Assembly (NCBI GenBank): GCA_021292105.1
Contig: CM037868.1
Coordinates: 24,369,908-24,433,907, forward strand
Source: Anadara kagoshimensis
Taxonomy: Eukaryota > Mollusca > Bivalvia > Arcoida > Arcidae
DNA length: 64,000 nucleotides
Reading direction: 5' to 3'
The notes beneath the pieces were generated by a model. That model ran no database searches and was not told where the DNA came from. It saw only the letters and a program-made list of their open reading frames with translations. The translations under genes and the position numbers were made by a program. Below are positions 1 through 37,492 of the stretch, piece after piece (the stretch's first letter is position 1; every line of letters begins with the position of its first letter).

Positions 1-938
1 TTATCCAGATGTGTCTAAAGTGACTACATTCCTCAGCCCTGCAAATAATTTTCTTGAAAATTCTACCTTATAACAAATGTAATTTCACAAAAAAATAACA
101 TGACCTTTTGAGCCCTCTAGCAAATTTCTTTGTAAATTCTACATTTAAACAAATGTAATTTCATACAAAAAATTTAGCCAGCCCTGCCTAAAGCAACCCA
201 CCCTCTAGCTGTTTCTTACATGTACTTGGTGGACTGGCTATAATTGTTTTCAACTCTCTCAGTCTCTGTTAATGTTATAATACTAGTTTCACAATCCTCA
301 ACTTAAATAAGGAAAATTTTTGCTCTCTTCTATGAGATATACAAATAAACATTATAAAAAACTAAATGCAGATGATGAAAGGTTGAAGCAATCTTCAAGA
401 TAATACCTTGAATTTGTGAAGATTTCAAATTTTCCCAGCAGATTTATGTTCAGGAAAATTTTTGTTAAGAAATAATTGTAAAACTTGGGTCAGTACCGGT
501 ATAATGTTCTAGCCTTGTTGGTTCTTCAATAAAGTTATACTTTCAATCCATCAGACTTTCAGCACTTTGGTACTTTGATTCTATAAAGTTATACTTTCAA
601 GTCCATCATATTTTCAGTCTTTTCAGTACTTTGATTCTATATTAAAGTAATACTTTCCAAGTCCATCAGATTGTCAGCACTTTCAGTACTTTGATTAATT
701 TTAATAATACTGTAACCACCTGTTACTCTGTCAGCTGTTACTCTAAGTACTTATATTTTCTTACTTTTTCTACACATTCTTCATTGTTGATGTTTATTAT
801 GGTATAATATACAGATTTGCACATTTTGTTGTGATTATAAGGGTCAGACCAGGGGTTCATATTTCCCAGGTCCGAGGTCCAGGACCTACTGACTTTATAT
901 TGGGACACTTCATACTTAAACTGTAAAAATCCAATGGA
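1..938. other. Upstream non-coding, short duplications only
   Basis: No coding exon seen. A degenerate duplication lies at 47-165 (aaatgtaatttca with agccctct). A roughly 65-bp unit repeats three times at 527-697 (ataaagttatactttcaa, catcagattttcagcacttt). Probably far upstream or 5'-intronic sequence of the FER gene. Confidence 0.5.
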
Positions 939-949
939 CCTAAAGTTTT

Positions 950-1125
950 TTCACCTCACACCTCACCTATCCTCTTCATCCCTGGTGGGACATAAGGCCA
1001 TGACTAGTTCCCTCCACTTTCCCCTGTCCTGCTCTATGTGCTGGGCTTGTCCTAGGCTGTATCCCTGTTCTTGCAGTTCAGATAGGATGGTTCTACTCCA
1101 GTTTATCCGAGGTCTGTCAGGTTTT
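950..1125 (-). mobile_element. Non-LTR retrotransposon ORF2 C-terminal remnant
   Basis: Read on the minus strand, one frame gives RINWSRTILSELQEQGYSLG followed by DRGKWRELVMALCPTR. The 'DR..WR.LV' ending is typical of the C-terminus of many LINE reverse-transcriptase polyproteins. No catalytic domain and no intact ORF are present, so this is a 5'-truncated fossil. Exact clade cannot be assigned. Confidence 0.6.
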
Positions 1126-1316
1126 CTCTGTCAGAAGGCAATATTTTTTGACAAATTTAGGTTGAAGAAATTGACCACTTTGTACATTTAACCATGGTAA
1201 CCTTCGTGCTGCCTATAAGTTATAAGTGCATGATTAAATGCAAAATTAAAACCGGTATAATATTTAATAATTATTAATACATGTAAATGTGCTTGTGACG
1301 TTTCATTGTATTAAAA

Positions 1317-1475
1317 CCACTATGGTAGCTTAGTTGGTAGAGTGCTAGCTCTGTAAGTTGGAAGTTGTGGGTTTGATCCCCAGCCGGGTCTGACCCAAGA
1401 CTTGTAAGTGGGAAGTGACTGTTCTTTCACCAAGCACTCGGCATTAGAATATGAAAGTCACAGTTCTTTCAGCTG
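1317..1475 (+). mobile_element. tRNA-derived SINE, family A (3'-truncated)
   Basis: tRNA-like head with A box TAGCTTAGTTGGTAGAGTG and B box GGTTTGATCCCC about 40 nt later. This is followed by the family-specific 'ctgacccaagacttg' and 'caagcactcggcatta' segments. The SINE tail is missing here. Sister copies: 7140, 8008, 14347, 22262, 27358, 37838(-), 38320(-), 57525. Confidence 0.8.
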
Positions 1476-1580
1476 TGCTAGTGATTGGAAATTCACATTG
1501 TTTTAGATTTATGAAGGATTAAGAAATTAAGAATCTAGAAACCAAAATAATATTTTCTTTAAATGGTAAATATAAATATA

Positions 1581-1728
1581 ATCATTGGACTGTCTAGTGT
1601 CTAGAAATGGTGTTTGTAGTACTATAATTTTCATTGCTGTGCAAAATAATCATAATGCACACAATTTGCTTTGCACGGCAATGAAAGTTATAGCACTATC
1701 AACATCATTTTTAAACAGTTCAATGATT
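1581..1728. repeat. Long imperfect inverted repeat (MITE-like hairpin)
   Basis: Arms 1581-1645 and 1670-1728 are complementary over about 60 nt with a few mismatches (atcattggactgt against acagttcaatgat; cattgctgtgcaaa against tttgcacggcaatg). Loop about 24 nt. No coding potential. Confidence 0.65.
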
Positions 1729-2209
1729 ACATAAATACTTAGTAGATATGATAACAATAAGGAAGTGACTTTTAAACACAGGATATAATGTCATTGAAAT
1801 TATTTATTTATGAATTGAAATTATTTAAGAAATAACAAACCATTTGAGTGTGTATTCTGTATTATGAATGAGATTCAGGAATATTTTTCATTTTCACAAT
1901 TTTTGCAAATACGCTATTAATTTCCACAACAACAAGGACCCTGGCCCCATTAACAAAAAATTGAGAGACGGCCTTGCTTAAAAACCCTTATCTTGATAAA
2001 CACTTTAGCATCCATTCATCGACCTAATCAGGAAATATAAACTTGAGTACTTACCGGTACCTAAATATAACATGAATACTTAAAGAATGAGCCTTGTGTT
2101 CCTTTGAATTTTGATTCAGTTCTTAACTTTAAAGTTGACTGGAGTAGGGTATTAAGTATCATTTTACTTTTTGGAGTAATTTGATCTTAATAACACATAC
2201 AGTAAAACC

Positions 2210-2386
2210 TCGATTCATCGCCACAATTTGTTCAGTCAAATTTTAGCGTTATAAAGGGGTTTGGCGATAAATTGAGGGAGGGTCATAAAGAAAAACATAA
2301 ACAAAATGGATTTTGGTACTTCAAAAAAGTGTGGCGATAAGCGAGGTGGCAAAGTTATCGAGGGGTATTATAACGCGGTTTTACTG
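2210..2386. mobile_element. Pogo/Tigger-like MITE, TA-flanked
   Basis: 177-bp element with terminal inverted repeats CAGTAAAACCTCGATT and GCGGTTTTACTG, flanked by TA on both sides, as for Tc1/mariner/pogo insertions. A reverse-orientation copy is at 10161-10347; fragments are at 38790-38955 and 59073-59125. Confidence 0.75.
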
Positions 2387-2809
2387 TAATTCATAGATTG
2401 ATAGTCTAGATGTTCAGAGAAGTTTGTTTTGAGGATTACAAAACAGTAAACAGAGCTCCAAATAACAGGAGTATTTGTGTAAATACCCTTTAACTTTTTG
2501 AAAATTTGTAAATGAAAGGGTATCAAAACCCTTTGAAAATCTTCATTACCCTTTACAGTTCTTATAACAGTAGAGCCTGCTATGGGGGTTGAACTCCTGA
2601 CCCAAGTACCTGTGTAATGCCATTGTCACAATGTACCTAGATGTTACTGTATTATTGTTAGAAATTATGCTTATTTGAATAAATGGCTTTAAAAATTGAA
2701 AATACTCTTTACATTTTTATGGATCAGTGTTGATACTCTTTAGATTTTACAGGATATCCTTTAGAAACAAAAGTAGGGGGTAATGACCCTTCATGTCAAA
2801 TTCTTATCT

Positions 2810-3475
2810 GGAGCTTTGCAGTAAATGTGCAAGATAACGAAGAAACAAACAAGCTATAGTCTGTTCTTTCTGTTAAAAACTTAACTTGTACACTGGACCT
2901 GATGTTAGAAATTTTCATAGATTTATAGTCTAGAGGTTGAGACAAGCTTGTTTTGATAAAACTAGATGTATAAGCAAGCAAACAAGCTATGGTCTGTTAT
3001 TTCTGTTAAAAACTTAACTTGTACACTGGAGTGGACCTGATGTTATAAATGTCCATAGATTAAATGTCTAGAGGTTCAGTCAAGCTTGTTTTGATAAAAC
3101 TAGATGTACAAGCAAGTGAACAAGCTCGTCTGTTCTTCCTGCTACAAGTGCATCATTTACATTGGACCTGAGGTTAGAAATGTCATAAGATTAAATGTCT
3201 AGAGGTTCAGGCAAGCTTGTTTTGATAAAACTAGATGTACAAGCAAGTGAACACGCTCGTCTGTTCTTCCTGCTACAAGTGCATCATTTACATTGGACCT
3301 GAGGTTAGAAATGTAGGTTCAGTCAAGCGTGTTGTGATAAAACTAGATGTACAAGCAAATGAACAAGCTCGTCTGTTCTCTCTGCTACAAGTGCATCATT
3401 TACATTGGACCTGAGGTTATAAATGTCATAAGATTGGTAGTCTAGAGGTTCAAACAAGCAAGTGAGCAATCTAGT
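2810..3475. repeat. Tandem repeat, unit about 115-150 bp, about 5 copies
   Basis: Each unit contains tctagaggttcag, caagcttgttttgataaaac, tagatgtacaagcaagtgaa and a tctgttctt...cattggacct segment. Later units carry small deletions. No link to a coding region. Confidence 0.8.
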
Positions 3476-3531
3476 CTGGTCATTCTATTCAAATTGTTAC
3501 TACATGTAGTACATCATCTACATGGGACCAT

Positions 3532-3786
3532 GCCCCGGTTTCACAATCATTTCTTAGCTAAGATTTTCCTTAACTTAAATCTTGCAAAATTTCAAAACTT
3601 TATAATTTTGTTAATTTTCAAGATATAGGAAATTAAGGTGTCATTTTTAAGGTCACTTCTAGATTAAAACATTTGAATTTAGTTTTTACAAAAATATTCA
3701 TCAGTATTTCCAAAAATGTTAACCAAAATTGGCTAAATTTAAGTTAAGGAAAATCTTAGCTAAGGAATAATTGTGAAACTGGGGCC
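3532..3786. mobile_element. Long-TIR MITE, family 'ccccagtttcac', copy 1
   Basis: Ends gccccggtttcacaatcat and aattgtgaaactggggcc are inverted repeats that continue inward (ttagctaagattttcctt against aaggaaaatcttagctaa). Five copies in the window: 3532, 22485, 35072, 36219, 39072. No ORF. Confidence 0.8.
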
Positions 3787-4108
3787 TGACGTTAGGAATG
3801 ATCAAGGGGAGATTATTATTCTCCCATACTTCCGTTATTCTGTTGGTTGCTAGGTGCAAGGTATCTCTGTCTTACACCCCCCTAAGACAAGCTACACATG
3901 CTGTTTGGCTCGTCGTGACATCACTGACAGGGTACTAAATTGATGATGTCATAATCATTTTATGCAAGAAGGGCAACAAAATTTGATGACATCATTTTCA
4001 GAAGGCATGAATGGTGGAACAAAAAAACTTAACATTTGATGCAAATTATTTTTACAAATCATATTTTTATGTTGCATATGTGTGAGAAAAAGAATCCTAC
4101 ATCAATAA

Positions 4109-4189
4109 CAGTGTAAGACAGAGATATCTCAAACTCATATCAATATTTTCAATATTCATCCTGGTTTGAGATACCTCTGTCTTACACTG
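4109..4189. repeat. 26-bp hairpin upstream of FER exon 1
   Basis: Arms 4109-4134 and 4164-4189 pair with one mismatch (cagtgtaagacagag against ctctgtcttacactg), loop 29 nt. A third copy of the arm (ggtatctctgtcttacac) is at 3860-3877. It lies in noncoding sequence; fold and expression untested. Confidence 0.65.
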
Positions 4190-4250
4190 TTACCGGTGTA
4201 AGATTCTATCAGTCCCAATCACAAGGAAACACCGATTGATTCACATAAAT

Positions 4251-4422
4251 CTAGGTTTCCACAAATTTAAAGTTATTAGTAGCCAAATTTTCTAAATTTG
4301 TGAAAATATGATCCTTTTTTAAGTATTTTGTCACAAATTTGCTACAATAGGTTAGTTTTTGAAAGAATTCCTCAGATATTAGTCGCCAATGGCGATTTTG
4401 GCTACCAGGAATGGAAACATAG
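4251..4422. mobile_element. MITE family 'ctaggtttccacaaat', copy 1
   Basis: Inverted-repeat-ended element with internal 'agtagccaaattt' and 'gctaccaggaatggaaa' segments, ending 32 nt before FER exon 1. Other copies: 31677-31847 (reverse), 43558-43699, 44151-44336; fragment 29927-30000. Confidence 0.7.
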
Positions 4423-4458
4423 TAAATCAAATTGTATTTTTATTTCATTTATAGGATC

Positions 4459-30285
<25,827 letters not shown>

Positions 30286-31013
30286 TGAAAATATGAGATA
30301 TTTTATATTTATAAATATATTATAGATTTAAAAATTGTTAAATTATAAATTAAATGATTTTATGATAAACAGATCCATAACAATTTCCCTTTTGCCACTT
30401 GTTATTTCAGCAATATCTACCAAATTTGATACAAACTTTTGACCTTTGTTCCAATTATTAGCCAGGTCAGAGTTCAAACTCTCAATTCAAACTTGTTTTG
30501 ATCTATACCAGAAGTTACTTTACATCTGTTATTTTAGCAATTTTTATCCAACAATTTGTTACAAGTGCTCAATACTACAAGACAATTTTATATGTGGACC
30601 AGAAGTTACTTGTTATTTCAGCAATTTCTACCCTGAAACTTATTTTGACTTTTTAACCTATTTTCATTTTATGAGCCAGGTCAAAGTTCAAACTGTCAGT
30701 TCAAACTTGTTTGAGCTATACCCTGAATTACTTTACATCTGTTATTTTAGCAATTTTTATCCAACAATTTGTTACAAGTGCTCAATACTACAAGACAATT
30801 TTATATGTGGACCTACATGTATGCTGGATAAGCAGAGAGATAGATAGAGAGAAAGAGACATGGAGAAAAAGTCTCAAGGAGAGAGAGAGAGAAAGAGACA
30901 TGGAGAAAAAGTCTCAAGGAGAGAGATAGAGAAAGAGACATAATAGAGAAAAAGTCTCAAGGAGAGAGAGAGAGTCTAGAGTGTTTAGTTCTTGCAATAG
31001 CTTGCTCAATAAA
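30286..31013 (+). terminator. FER: FER 3' UTR with candidate polyadenylation signals
   Basis: An ATTAAA hexamer lies at 30349-30354, 64 nt after the stop, followed by a T-rich stretch. A canonical AATAAA lies at 31008-31013. The proximal site would give a very short 3' UTR; the distal one would include a duplicated block (30462-30815) and a GA-rich repeat. Which is used cannot be told from sequence. Confidence 0.5.
30462..30980. repeat. Duplicated block and GA-rich repeat in the FER 3' region
   Basis: About 140 bp (agccaggtcagagttcaaac to acaattttatatgtggacc) occurs at 30462-30601 and again at 30674-30815. At 30830-30980 three units of 'agagaaagagacatggagaa' with 'aagtctcaaggagag' follow. 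Confidence 0.85.
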
Positions 31014-31676
31014 ACAGTTAAGTGTAGGAAAAAGAAATTTCAAATCCATCTGCTCTCTCTTGTTCTCTCTCTCTATTATGAGACACTTCCCTGGGTTCTA
31101 GAAATTTGAAAAAACATGTGTGTCTGTTTCAGTAAATACAAATACATATGAAGAATTTTTCATGATTTTATAATTAAAGAAAGAATTCATTGAATGAGAG
31201 AAACCACGGTTTGAGTCTCATTCAAAAGACTTTTCTAGTACTAAGCTTTTTACAGCTGTGGACAAGAGATGAAAATCATCTCAGAAAATTTTCAAGTCCA
31301 GAGTGAAGTTTGAACCTACATCCCTTGACTTAGAAAGCCAGTAACAGTACCATGTCTGCCCATTAAATGTTGCTCAATGCCGTGATTAGATTGATCACTA
31401 TTGATGCAAGAAACTACCATCTCAGGAACTTCATAAAGGTTTATATAGCTCTTATAAGTAATATATATATATATTACTATCAGATCCACTCTGTTCGTGA
31501 TAGTGAATTATGCTTTTTTCTATGAAAATCCAAACACCTGAATAATGTTTGGCATTATTCACTTACTTGGTTGAACCTAGTCCTTGCTGAAAATTGCTTA
31601 ACACATTCGCAATTACCATAAAATATTTCTATAGAAAGGAAAATGTTGAGTCATGGTGATTTTGCATGTCAAAAAT

Positions 31677-31847
31677 CTATGTTTCCATTCCTGGTAGCCA
31701 AATTGCTATTGGCTACTCATTTTTGTGAAATTCTTTCAAAAAATAACCTATTTTGACAAGTTTGTGAAAAATTACTTTAAAAAGTACTATATTTTGACAA
31801 ATCTTGGAAATTTGGCTACTAATAATTATAAAATTGTGGAAATGTAG
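31677..31847. mobile_element. MITE family 'ctaggtttccacaaat', copy 2 (reverse)
   Basis: 'ctatgtttccattcctggtagcc' to 'aattgtggaaatgtag', the reverse complement of the 4251 copy with shared 'ctttcaaaaaataacctatttt'. Confidence 0.7.
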
Positions 31848-31851
31848 AAAA

Positions 31852-32200
31852 TGGCAATTTTTACACCGGAAGTGATATCCTTGGTGACATATTATGTTGT
31901 ATGTAGTTGTGAAATGATCTACCATGTACCTGGTTTTTTAAAATGTAAAATCACAATAGTGACAAAGTTTCACTCTGTAGATATATTGCATGGAGAGTGC
32001 AGATGTGCACATAAATTTTCTGTTATGACTAGGCTCCTTTAAGTGAAAAATATCAAACACCTGGTTTTTAAAACATAAAATTCCCATTATAGCAACAAAG
32101 TTTCACTCTGCAGAGATATTGCATGGTAGATGTAGATGTGCACATCAATTTTCAGCTACATGTATGTGTAGGCTTCATAAGTGAAAAATATCAAACTTTA
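31852..32200. repeat. Dispersed repeat, internally duplicated
   Basis: 'tacaccggaagtgatatcctt' and 'gtttcactctgtagatatattgcatgg', then a second copy of the latter at about 32098. Related sequence at 52446-52612 ('tacaccagaaatgatatcctt'). Confidence 0.55.
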
Positions 32201-33104
32201 TATGAAAATTAAGTAGAATTCACTGTCACAATTACAGTGATTCTGATAGTAGCTTTTTTATCTTCTTGTTCAAATGTATGAAATACATATACATGTATAC
32301 TTGTAAGCCATTTTTGTTGTTTTTGGCTGTGGTTGTTTATCATTGTTTATATAAAGCATTTGGTTTCTATGGTAACCAAATTGTCATTGACGACGTTCAT
32401 TACAATTATATATAATGCCACTGTTTTACTCATTCATAATTTTATAAATAATGTGATGGCCTTTTTCAGGATATTTTTAGTGGATTTTTTTTTTTTTTTG
32501 AAAAGTCCAAGATGTGTCTTAAAGTTTGTAATTATGCAACAAGAACAAAATCACATTTTTTAACTGTTTCCTTAACAAAAAGGATTTTTACGGAGTAGGG
32601 ATGTTAACCCTACGTCCACCCCACCCCCCACCTGGAGAACCAGTGAGATTTGCCTTGATTGACTTATGGTTAGCCCCAAACTGGGTGTTATAATTAGAGT
32701 CTTCCTTCTCCTAGACGAACTACCTGCCATGGGTTATGAGTCCCAATTACCTGTTTTGAACTGTTTATCATGTTATTAAATACTTTTGTTCATATATTAA
32801 AAAATTCAGTTGCTGCATAGTTTTCTTCACAAAAACTTGGAAATACAGGACCGTCTAAAGTGATGCTGTTGAAATATGAAGCAAAGTACCTTAGAACACT
32901 GGTTTCAAACCTTGTGCGAGTGTTAACTTTACAATGTTTAGTTGATATTAAATTTAACCATTTTTCATTTAACTTACTTGATATGCCATTACTCATAATG
33001 TTGATTTTATAATTTCGTTCACCAGTAATGTAAATTTTTAGAGAAATGCTGTTGTCGAGTCAATTCCATACAATTTTAATTAAGTACCGTTTATTTACAT
33101 GTAA

Positions 33105-33262
33105 GTATATGCACCACACAATATACAGGTGTTCATGCACTGTACACTTCAGTACAAATGAACCACACAAAATACAGGTGTCCATGTACTGTACGTCATA
33201 CATGGACCACACAATATGCAGTTGTCCATGTACGGTACATCGTACAGATGTACATGTACAGA
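33105..33262. repeat. Short tandem repeat, about 48 bp x 3
   Basis: 'ccacacaatatacaggtgt', 'ccatgtactgtac' units; rich in acatgtac. Confidence 0.7.
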
Positions 33263-33778
33263 GACGTGCAAGAGGTATTAGGACACTTTGTAAAATCCTT
33301 CTTCGTTTTATATAAAACCATATACATTTTAAAATATTCTCAAAAATTTATTTCTTGGTCAATTTCCATGAATTTTTCACCATTGAATGTAAAATTTGTT
33401 GCAGTTTCTTCCAATAATTGTCAAAAAATGTCCATCTTATAACGAAGTCAAGAAAACATAAGGTGAACAGCATTGTAAATTTCTAACAGTCAAGTGAAGC
33501 ATGATTATATAGTAGATAACAATTTTAGAAATTTTCTGTTGAATTTGAAATGTTTATCTATAAAATGAAAAAAAAAAACAAAAACAAAATTCCCTTTTCT
33601 AATTATTTTCAAGTAAAACTTCAATAAATTTTACATCTGAAACAAAGAATAATTTTACAAAGTGTCTACATACTTCTTGCACATCTCTCTACATAATTAT
33701 AATAGGTTGTATAATTACATGAATTAATTGTTTATTTAATTAATGTAAACCAATAACTACCGGTAACTGCCAATAAAC

Positions 33779-33792
33779 GTAACCATGGTAAC
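33779..33792. promoter_or_regulatory. Perfect X-box-consensus palindrome GTAACCATGGTAAC
   Basis: Fits GTNRCC-N2-RGYAAC (RFX binding), but it lies in intergenic repeat-rich sequence far from any start. An identical 14-mer is at 27336-27349, inside FER intron 14. Function doubtful. Confidence 0.3.
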
Positions 33793-34207
33793 AGAAATGT
33801 ATGATATAGCTGTTTTCTGATACATAATTTATTTATGCCTATATAATGTAATTGAAAAATGCAGATTAAGAAATTTGTTTTTGTAAAAATTACTAAATAT
33901 TTTTGCATATACCTGTACTAAAAATATTTTTGCATATACTTTAAATGATTTACACATTTGCGTAAAATTGATAATATAGTTTAGAATATACATTTATCAA
34001 TAGTCCTTGTGTGCAAGAAAAAATTGTCAATTGGCTTGCCAAAAGTCGGTATGTTTTTTTATGACACTCCTGTTTCCTCCACCAACCTGTGCAGAATTTG
34101 ACTACCCAGATATCAAGTAAAAGAATTTTAACTGGGGTGTAAAATAACATTACTCCGCTCTGTGCCGATTCATTGATTTGCATACTAGTAAATATTTTTT
34201 TACTATG

Positions 34208-34468
34208 TGTGGAAGCGCGTGACCTAGTGGTTAAGGTGTTGGAATCATGATTCGAAGGTCGTGCGTTCGATCCCTGGACCGGGCGATGTGTTGTGTCCTT
34301 GAGCAAGACACTTAATTTCACGTTGTTCCAGTTCACTCAGCTCAAAAATAAATGAGTACCAGCAAAATGCTGGGGGTTAACCCTGTGATGGACCGGCGTC
34401 CCATTCAGACCGGGATAAGCTCTGGCCTGATGGGTCTAATGGCTCCGGACAGACTTTAACTTTTTTAA
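34208..34468 (+). mobile_element. tRNA-derived SINE with V/Meta-type central domain (family D)
   Basis: Head 'gcgtgacctagtggttaagg', B box 'ggtcgtgcgttcgatcc', then 'tgtgtccttgagcaagacactta', 'aatgagtaccagcaaaatgctggg' and 'gatggaccggcgtcccattc'. The 'cttgagcaagacactta' block resembles the conserved domain of widely distributed animal V-/Meta-type SINEs. Confidence 0.75.
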
Positions 34469-34835
34469 ATATTTTAATAATACATGTACTGAAACTACAC
34501 CAAATAAAAATGCGTATTTAAGGGTGAAAAAAAAACATTGATTGTGGTTCACCAGATATTTTGCTTGGATATGTTTGTTTTGCTTTATGTGCAAAATTAC
34601 CGATTTTCTTAGGAAATGATCCAGTTGTTCAAAAGTCTTTTAGCTTAACTTAACCAAATGTTTAGTGAAAATTCAAAATATTTTTAAAATTAATATTGTA
34701 CTAATATACTCTTTTGAGCTAAATAACTTCTACATGTATTTGATAATGTTAACAATAGTAGTATTAATTTATAAACAGAAATTTAATACATTTATATAGA
34801 TTTATACACAAGATAAGAACTTTCACTAACCAACT

Positions 34836-35375
34836 GATTACACTTTACAGAGCTTTGAACAAGAAAGAAGACACTGCTTATTGAGATACCAGTACTCTCA
34901 AATCAAAGTAGAGCCTTGTTTCCAGCTGGTTACACTTTACAGAGTGTTGAACAAGAAAGAAGACACTGCTTATTAAGATACCAGTACTCTAAATTCGAAG
35001 TAGAGCCTTGTTTTCAGCTGGTTACACTTTCCAGAGCTTTGAACAAGAAGACACTGCTTATCAAGATACCAGGCCCCAGTTTCACAATTATTACTTCACT
35101 AAGATTTTCCATAACTTAAATTAAGCAAATTTTGGCAATCTCTTTTTGGAACTATGAATAAACATTTTTGTCAAAACTTAACATACCGTAGATGTAATGA
35201 GCTCAGTGGAATCTTCAAATGACACCTTAAAATTCCCAAAATCTTAACAATTAACAAAACTGTAAAGGTTTTTAATTTTGCTAAATTTTAGGTAAGGAAA
35301 ATCTTAGTTAAGAAATGATTGTGAAACTGAGGCCTGTACTCTCAAGTCTAAGTAGAGCCTTATTTCCAGGTCTTG
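34836..35375. repeat. Tandem repeat (about 97 bp x 3), third copy split by a MITE
   Basis: 'ttacactttacagagctttg', 'aacaagaaagaagacactgc', 'gataccagtactctcaa', 'agtagagccttgtttccag'. The third copy is interrupted at 'gatacca' by 35072-35334 and resumes 'gtactctcaagtctaagtag'. Confidence 0.85.
35072..35334. mobile_element. Long-TIR MITE 'ccccagtttcac', copy 3
   Basis: ggccccagtttcacaattat to gattgtgaaactgaggcc, inserted in a tandem repeat whose sister units give the empty site. Confidence 0.85.
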
Positions 35376-35544
35376 GATCAAGTGAAGAATTATTTTTTAA
35401 AGATAAATTTCTACAAATAGGTTTTAGTTTTATATAATATGCTTAATGTGCCTTAGTAACTACTGGTGATATGAAGGTGGGTTAGATTGTCAGGGGAAAT
35501 AGAATTCTGTTAGGGAATTCGGAATGACATCTAGTGACATACAA

Positions 35545-35742
35545 GCAAACCAAACGCCTGACCCCAAACAAACCAATATCTTGATCCCAAGAGAACCAAA
35601 CACCAGACACCAAGCAAACCAAACAGCCGACTCCAAGCGAACCAAAACCTGATCTTAAATGAACCAAACACCCGACCCCAAGCAAAGTAAAACCCAATCA
35701 CCAACGAACCAAACACCCTACCCCAAACAAATCAAAACCAGA
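35545..35742. repeat. Degenerate minisatellite, about 28-bp units
   Basis: Repeats of 'gaaccaaacacccgacccca' with variants. The minus-strand open frames across it are produced by the periodicity. Confidence 0.75.
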
Positions 35743-36218
35743 TTTTTTTAATTAGACATACTAGTCATTAACATTTGCAAATTTTTGCAAATTTTTTGTC
35801 TAATTCAAACAAAACCTTCAGTTGCCTTCAGTTTATAATATAGTTATTATATTCAGGAGTTGTATCAATGAATACAAGTAAATTCATTAAATTAGGATCC
35901 CCTGCCAGCAGGTTCTTTTTTTGTGATTTGCACTTATGTTCAAAGGACAATAACTCTTAGGAAAATGAGCAAACCAGCTTGGTGAACGATGTGCATTTCT
36001 AAAATCAATGTTGATGCTTTGCACCAAGTTTCATGAAAAAGTGCTTCATAGTCATGGGGAATTTGCAAAGACAAGAATTCCAGACAAAAACTCAAATTTC
36101 ATTCATCGAAAGGCGAGGGATAAAAAGTCATGTTAACATATGGATTTTATATAGCTAGGTGGACTTTATGGTTGAAGCATGACGCATAGGGACCTTAATA
36201 TTAAGTCTTATTGGACAA

Positions 36219-36387
36219 CCCCCAGTTTCACAATCATACCTTTGCTTAAATTTTCCTTAACTTAAATCTGGAAAATTTTGACATTTTTTTATGGAGCTCA
36301 AAATAGAATTTTTCATCAAAACGAAAAAGTTTGCCAGTTTTAAGTGAAGTAAAATCTTAGTCAAGTAACGATAGTGAAACTGGGGCC
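36219..36387. mobile_element. Long-TIR MITE 'ccccagtttcac', copy 4 (deleted)
   Basis: cccccagtttcacaatcata to gatagtgaaactggggcc, 169 bp. Confidence 0.72.
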
Positions 36388-36454
36388 AGGTGCTTTTTAT
36401 ATTGAGGCCATTGGTATAGTAAGGTTTTACAGTGCTATGTATTGAAGATAAATA

Positions 36455-37492
36455 CAGTCCAACCTGTGTTAAAGGCCACCTCTATATAAGGGGCACCTGT
36501 CTATAAAGGGCACTTTCAATTCCTCCCGAGCCATTTTACTCTTTATTTAACCTCTATATAAGGGCCATTGTTCAACTGAGTCGGAGCCCACCCTATTTTT
36601 GTACAAAATGGCTCATGAACCTGTCTATAAAGGCCACTTTTTATTCATTTGGTTAGCTATATAAAACAAACAAGTTGTCACACTAATGTATTGTACTACA
36701 ATGGTGAATTTAAATACAGTCAAACCTGTCTTAAAGCCACATGCATATATAGTACATGAACATGTGCCCTGTATAGACTCTGGTACTACCATGGTTAAAA
36801 TCCCATATACCGGTACTGGATATCGTTATCTACACTATTTAATGACCACCTATGTACATGACCAAATTATGTCTGTTGTCAACAGCCCTTTTGTGGAGGT
36901 ATCATTACCTACACTATTTAATGATCACCTATTTACAGACCAAATAATGTCTGTCGTCAACAGCCCTTTTGTGGGACCCATATCATCTATAAGATGGGTT
37001 GTTGACGACAGACATAATTTGGTCTACTATTTACCATGTTCAATAGTACCTGTGTATTGTCTTTACAGAAAACTTAAAAGGGGATAAGTTTCGTGGGATG
37101 AAAATTTCGCGATGTCTGAAATCTCGCATTTCGCGTGGGTGTAAATATAAGTGGATGTATATTGTATATATATGCGATATATTAACCTGTGTATGGTAGA
37201 CATTTTCGCATGGTAAATTTTTGCGGTAATTTCTTTAGGGTGAAATAAGCAAAAATTTTACCCACTTGAAAATTTTCCATTTTACAGTACCGGGTACTAA
37301 TAATTGTGAAACTGGGACCAGACCTTTTACCTAAATCTTATATCAGAACCAGACCGTTTGGTTAAATCTGTACAAACTTTGGTACTACAGCACTTATAAT
37401 CCTTTGTTTCACTATTTTTAAATTATGATCACAGTTTACAGAGACCATGCTCACCGTTTCATTGGTGGGTTCTTTACAGACGGGTTTGACTG
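36455..37492. mobile_element. 'CAGTC(A)AACCTG' MITE remnants with internal duplication and inversion
   Basis: Left ends at 36455 (cagtccaacctgtgttaaag) and 36718 (cagtcaaacctgtcttaaag); right end 'gacgggtttgactg' at about 37492. Inside, a unit of about 72 bp ('tacactatttaatgaccacc', 'aattatgtctgttgtcaaca') is duplicated at 36831 and 36903, and partly inverted at 36995-37030. Confidence 0.6.

Noticed and set aside
950-1125. A retroviral or endogenous viral gene
   Set aside because: The peptide end is that of a non-LTR retrotransposon. No gag, protease, envelope or LTR features are seen anywhere in the window.
4432-4458. Upstream in-frame ATG (MYFYFIYRI) as the FER start
   Set aside because: It precedes the splice acceptor at 4453-4454 and translates intron; the MSFGTDL start matches the family.
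30446-30847. 133-codon open frame after the FER stop
   Set aside because: It spans the duplicated 3' block; Phe/Tyr/Cys-rich low-complexity translation with no domain and no splice sites.
33950-34336. 128-codon minus-strand frame
   Set aside because: It overlaps the tRNA-SINE at 34208-34468 on the opposite strand; open only by chance.
36686-37087. 133-codon open frame
   Set aside because: Lies in duplicated and inverted MITE sequence; the repeated peptide mirrors the DNA duplication.
37295-37325. Sixth copy of the 'ccccagtttcac' MITE
   Set aside because: Only about 20 nt of one end (attgtgaaactgggacca) match and no partner end is nearby; too little to call.
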